A stretch of DNA of 64,000 nucleotides, taken from an uncultured Actinomycetes bacterium (GTDB lineage Bacteria > Actinomycetota > Actinomycetes > Nanopelagicales > Nanopelagicaceae). The translations under genes and the position numbers were made by a program. Below the pieces are notes generated by a model. That model saw only the letters and a program-made list of their open reading frames with translations, ran no database searches and was not told where the DNA came from. This document shows, one piece after another, positions 60,438 through 64,000 of the stretch (position 1 is its first letter; each line of letters begins with the position of its first letter). The stretch spans positions 1-64,000 of the forward strand of contig CAINRW010000044.1 of the NCBI GenBank assembly GCA_903852815.1, written 5' to 3'.

Positions 60438-61888
60438 TGGAGGATAAAGTGAGTTTTGAATATGCGCCAGCTCCAGAATCACGCACGGTCGTTTCAATAA
60501 AAGCCAAATATGGACATTTCATTGGCGGAAAGTTTGTCGCTGGCAATAAACACTTCCCAACCATAAATCCAGCAACTGAAGAAGTTCTCTCTCAGATTGC
60601 TCTTGCAGGAAAAGCTGAAGTTGATGCGGCAGTTAAGGCAGCGCGCAAGGCTTATACGACCACGTGGTCGAAAATGAGTGGACGCGAACGTGGAAAGTAT
60701 TTATTCCGAATCGCGCGCATAATGCAGGAACGCTCTCGTGAATTCGCCGTTCTTGAAACCCTTGATAATGGAAAACCTATTCGCGAATCACGTGATACAG
60801 ATATTCCACTAGCTGCTGCGCACTTTTTCTATCATGCCGGTTGGGCAGATAAATTGGAATACGCAGGTCTTGGCACCGTCACTAAAGCACATGGTGTTGC
60901 CGGACAGATAATTCCATGGAACTTTCCACTTCTTATGTTGGCTTGGAAAGTTGCACCCGCCCTTGCCGCAGGTAACACCGTAGTTTTAAAGCCGGCAGAA
61001 TCGACTTCACTGACAGCATTACTTTTTGCCGAGGTGTGTCAGCAAGCCGAACTTCCTGCTGGAGTTGTCAATATTGTTACTGGTGATGGTTCTACTGGTG
61101 CACTTATTGTCAATCATCCAGGAATCGACAAGATTGCTTTCACTGGATCAACTGAAGTTGGAAAATTAATTGCGCGCGCAGTTGCTCCAACTTCAAAGAG
61201 TGTAACTCTAGAGCTCGGTGGAAAAGCTGCAAATATTGTTTTTGAAGATGCAGCAATCGATGAAGCCGTCGAGGGAATCGTTAATGGAATCTTTTTCAAT
61301 CAAGGTCATGTTTGTTGTGCGGGGTCACGACTGTTATTGCAAGAAAATATTGCCGAAGAAGTTCTAGAGAAACTTAAAGTCAGAATGGCAAAAATTCGTG
61401 TTGGCGATCCGATGGATAAGAACACAGATTTAGGTGCGATTAATAGTAAAGAACAACTAAATAAAATAACTGAACTTACTGCCACTGGTGATTCAGAAGG
61501 AGCGCAGCGTTGGAGTGCCCCTTGCGAACTGCCTGGAAAGGGTTTTTGGTTTGCTCCCACTATCTTTATTGGGGTTACCCAAACACATCGCATTGCTCGC
61601 GAAGAGATTTTTGGTCCAGTTTTATCGGTCTTAACTTTTAGAACCCCACAAGAAGCTATCGATAAAGCGAATAACACACCTTTCGGCTTATCTGCAGGAA
61701 TCTGGAGTGATAAAGGTTCGAAAATCTTATGGGCATCATCCCAACTTCGTGCCGGAGTTATTTGGGCAAATACCTTTAATAAATTTGATCCAACATCACC
61801 GTTTGGCGGATATAAAGAATCTGGCTGGGGCCGTGAAGGTGGCCGTCATGGTCTCAGTGCATATTTGAAGGGAGCATCACATGAGTAA
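60437..61888 (+). CDS. Aldehyde dehydrogenase
   Basis: IIPWNFPLLMLAWKVAPALAAGNTVVLKPAE, VTLELGGKAANIVF, FFNQGHVCCAGSRL catalytic Cys. Confidence 0.95.
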   Translation: MEDKVSFEYAPAPESRTVVSIKAKYGHFIGGKFVAGNKHFPTINPATEEVLSQIALAGKAEVDAAVKAARKAYTTTWSKMSGRERGKYLFRIARIMQERSREFAVLETLDNGKPIRESRDTDIPLAAAHFFYHAGWADKLEYAGLGTVTKAHGVAGQIIPWNFPLLMLAWKVAPALAAGNTVVLKPAESTSLTALLFAEVCQQAELPAGVVNIVTGDGSTGALIVNHPGIDKIAFTGSTEVGKLIARAVAPTSKSVTLELGGKAANIVFEDAAIDEAVEGIVNGIFFNQGHVCCAGSRLLLQENIAEEVLEKLKVRMAKIRVGDPMDKNTDLGAINSKEQLNKITELTATGDSEGAQRWSAPCELPGKGFWFAPTIFIGVTQTHRIAREEIFGPVLSVLTFRTPQEAIDKANNTPFGLSAGIWSDKGSKILWASSQLRAGVIWANTFNKFDPTSPFGGYKESGWGREGGRHGLSAYLKGASHE

Positions 61889-62723
61889 TCGAATTGATGT
61901 GAAAAAAACTTACAAGCTTTATATCAATGGAGTTTTTCCACGTACTGAATCGGGCCGCACGTACGAAGTCAAAAATGCAAAAGGTGATTTCATTGCTAAC
62001 CCATGTCTTGCATCGCGTAAAGATTTAAAGGATGCAGTCGTTGCCGCCCGCGCCGCCCAGCCAGGTTGGAATAAAGCAACGGCCTACAACAAGGGTCAGA
62101 TTCTTTATCGAATTGCTGAGATGCTTGAAGGCCGAAGCGCTCAATTTGTTGATGAGATTTGCGCCGTTACTGGAGTCACTAAAACTGCAGCGGTAAAGGA
62201 AGTTAATGAATCAGTGGATCGTCTTGTTTGGTATGCCGGTTGGTCTGACAAAATTTCCTCCCTCACTGGTGCGCTCAATCCAGTGGCAGGTCCGTATTAC
62301 AACTTTACGATTCCTGAAAGTATGGGGGTCATTGCTGCCATTGCACCAGAATCTCCATCATTGCTTGGATTGATTGATGCGATTTCTCCGATAATTGTCG
62401 GTGGCAATACTGTGGTGGTTCTGGCAAGTAACAAAGCCCCACTTTCTGCCATGAGTTTTGCTGAAGTACTTGCTACAAGTGATGTTCCGGCAGGTGTTAT
62501 CAATATTTTGACTGGCAAGAAAGAAGAGATTGCGCCTTGGATGGCATCTCATATGGATATCGATGGTTTTGATATTTCAGGATTAAATAAAAAAATGCAC
62601 ACCGACATCAAAGTTGCTGGAGCCGAAAACCTTAAACGGATTTACTCCTTTAAAGCCGCTGAACCAGGACGTATTTTAGCTTTCCTTGAGAATAAAACCG
62701 TTTGGCACCCAATCGGAATTTAA
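61881..62723 (+). CDS. Truncated aldehyde dehydrogenase-like protein lacking the catalytic domain
   Basis: 280 aa; N-terminal ALDH domain through VPAGVINILTGKKEEI, then a short divergent tail; no ELGGK or catalytic Cys motif. Confidence 0.85.
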   Translation: MSNRIDVKKTYKLYINGVFPRTESGRTYEVKNAKGDFIANPCLASRKDLKDAVVAARAAQPGWNKATAYNKGQILYRIAEMLEGRSAQFVDEICAVTGVTKTAAVKEVNESVDRLVWYAGWSDKISSLTGALNPVAGPYYNFTIPESMGVIAAIAPESPSLLGLIDAISPIIVGGNTVVVLASNKAPLSAMSFAEVLATSDVPAGVINILTGKKEEIAPWMASHMDIDGFDISGLNKKMHTDIKVAGAENLKRIYSFKAAEPGRILAFLENKTVWHPIGI

Positions 62724-62727
62724 CGGC

Positions 62728-63684
62728 TTATTCAACCCATTGTGAATCAATAGTTTTAAACCACAGTTGCTCAACTGCAGCGACATCTAAATCTAGAGTC
62801 ACGCGCACTGACGCCGAATCAACGAGATCAAGTGGCTCAAGCGCTTTAAGAAATGGTGCTCGGCGATCACAAATAGTTTGACCACGTGCAGGTCCATGTG
62901 AAGTATCAACAACTACATCGAAAATCTCTGTGGTAAATAATTCGGGATGAATTGCACTAGCTACTGCCCCGTAATCACCCAACGTGATTGGCGATACATG
63001 CAAACGTTCTATAAATGCATCGATCAAAGTTCCAGCAAATTGCGCAGCAGGATCTGAGGAGGCTTTAAGTTTTGCAGCATCGGAACTTGTTGCACCAGGG
63101 CGCATAAAGACATCGAGACCATACATAGTTATTGGGACACCGCTTTGGAAAACAATGGCTGCCGCTTCTGGATCGTGCCACACGTTAAATTCTGCAGCTG
63201 CTGTCGCATTTCCTGCCGAGGCTGAACCTCCCATCAAAACAATTCGATGCAACTTCTTAGCCGTCTCTGGAAATGCACGAAGAAACAAAGCAATATTTGT
63301 TAATGGTGCGATTGGCACCAAAGTTACTGGGTCATCAGAGTTTTCGATTAAATCTCGCAACAGCTCAACGGCCGTGCGCGAATCTACGGTTCGAGACGAA
63401 GGTGCGATACCGAGATCGCCCATACCATCTGCTCCATGTACATATTCGGCGTATTCAGATTTTCCAAGCAGTGGGCGCACTGCGCCTCGGGCAACTGGAA
63501 TATCACCAGCACCGGCTGCATCTAAGACTTTAAAAGTATTGGCGATAACTTGATCAACATTCGTATTTCCATCAACACATGTAATTCCGAGTAAATTGAT
63601 TTCTGGATGGCGCGCTGCGAATAAAACCGCAAAGGCATCATCTACACCAGTATCAACATCGAGAATGATTGAAGTTTTTTTCAT
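62728..63684 (-). CDS. Inosine-uridine preferring nucleoside hydrolase
   Basis: IILDVDTGVDDAFAVLFAARHPEINLLGITCVDGNTNVDQV; AEFNVWHDPEAAAIVFQSG. Confidence 0.95.
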   Translation of the reverse strand: MKKTSIILDVDTGVDDAFAVLFAARHPEINLLGITCVDGNTNVDQVIANTFKVLDAAGAGDIPVARGAVRPLLGKSEYAEYVHGADGMGDLGIAPSSRTVDSRTAVELLRDLIENSDDPVTLVPIAPLTNIALFLRAFPETAKKLHRIVLMGGSASAGNATAAAEFNVWHDPEAAAIVFQSGVPITMYGLDVFMRPGATSSDAAKLKASSDPAAQFAGTLIDAFIERLHVSPITLGDYGAVASAIHPELFTTEIFDVVVDTSHGPARGQTICDRRAPFLKALEPLDLVDSASVRVTLDLDVAAVEQLWFKTIDSQWVE

Positions 63685-63702
63685 AAGCGATAGCCTATCT
63701 CT
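63685..63702. promoter_or_regulatory. 18-bp divergent spacer with symmetric shared -10 element TAGCCTA
   Basis: Plus -10 TAGCCT 63691-63696 + 6 nt + ATG 63703; minus -10 TAGGCT (63692-63697) + 7 nt + ATG at 63684. Confidence 0.6.
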
Positions 63703-64000
63703 ATGAGTAAAGCGGTCATAGCAGTAGTCGGAAGTGCAATGATTGATTTAACTGCATATGCAAGCCTTATTCCAGCACCCGGTCAAACTCTCGAAGGTGA
63801 TTTATTTACAACTGGTTTCGGTGGAAAAGGGGCAAATCAAGGGGTTATTGGGGCGTTATGTGGCGCCCAGGTTCACTTCATTGGAAAACTGGGTAACGAT
63901 CTTTTCGGAGATTCAATTTACGAGAATTTTAAACAATTAGGGATTGATACAAAATTTGTTGATCGCTCAGATACTCCTAATGGAGTTGCTCATATCTGGG
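63703..64000 (+). CDS. Ribokinase/PfkB family sugar kinase, N-terminal part (runs off window)
   Basis: MSKAVIAVVGSAMIDLTAYASLIPAPGQTLEGDLFTTGFGGKGANQGVIGALCGAQVHFIGKLGNDLFGDSIYENFKQLGIDTKFVD. Confidence 0.9.
   Translation, partial: MSKAVIAVVGSAMIDLTAYASLIPAPGQTLEGDLFTTGFGGKGANQGVIGALCGAQVHFIGKLGNDLFGDSIYENFKQLGIDTKFVDRSDTPNGVAHIW

Noticed and set aside
62984-63553. 189-aa plus-strand ORF
   Set aside because: Antisense to the well supported nucleoside hydrolase; codon-bias artefact.
1-64000. CRISPR arrays, transposons, prophage, defence islands, toxin-antitoxin pairs
   Set aside because: No direct-repeat arrays, transposase, integrase, phage or recognisable defence genes; gene content and synteny are core genome.

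Overview
The window is almost wall-to-wall protein-coding core genome of a low-GC, streamlined actinobacterium. Two WhiB proteins, MtrAB, PdtaS, MshB, DUF3117, DUF3499 and an acyl-CoA carboxylase epsilon subunit support Actinobacteria; acI/Nanopelagicales-like placement is inference. Gene order follows known actinobacterial blocks: whiB-pdtaS, secA/comF/mtrBA/ahcY/manB/DUF3499/whiB, htrA-tatB-mrp, purE-purK-birA-accD-accE-maf-accA, punA-pmm-deoC. I found one tRNA (Arg-CCG) and no rRNA, CRISPR array, prophage or transposon. I do not see an accessory defence or biosynthetic system. The most interesting structure is in the gene junctions: (1) 7 of 9 convergent gene pairs share a 4-bp stop tetranucleotide (six TTAA, one CTAA); (2) about 20 genes have a TANNNT -10-like hexamer exactly 6 or 7 nt before the start codon, implying pervasive leaderless transcription; (3) two divergent pairs with identical 18-bp spacers share one symmetric 7-bp TANNNTA element that gives a -10 on both strands. 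Other points: a promoter-overlapping 14-bp palindrome before a whiB gene, a lone sigma region-4 protein near a locus that has lost sigE/rseA, loss of lpqB from the mtrAB operon, a CpaE/MinD-like protein without Walker lysines, a catalytic-domain-less ALDH paralogue in a deoxynucleoside catabolic operon, and a 49-aa gene missed by the ORF track. No searches or computations were run; family calls are from recognised motifs and synteny.
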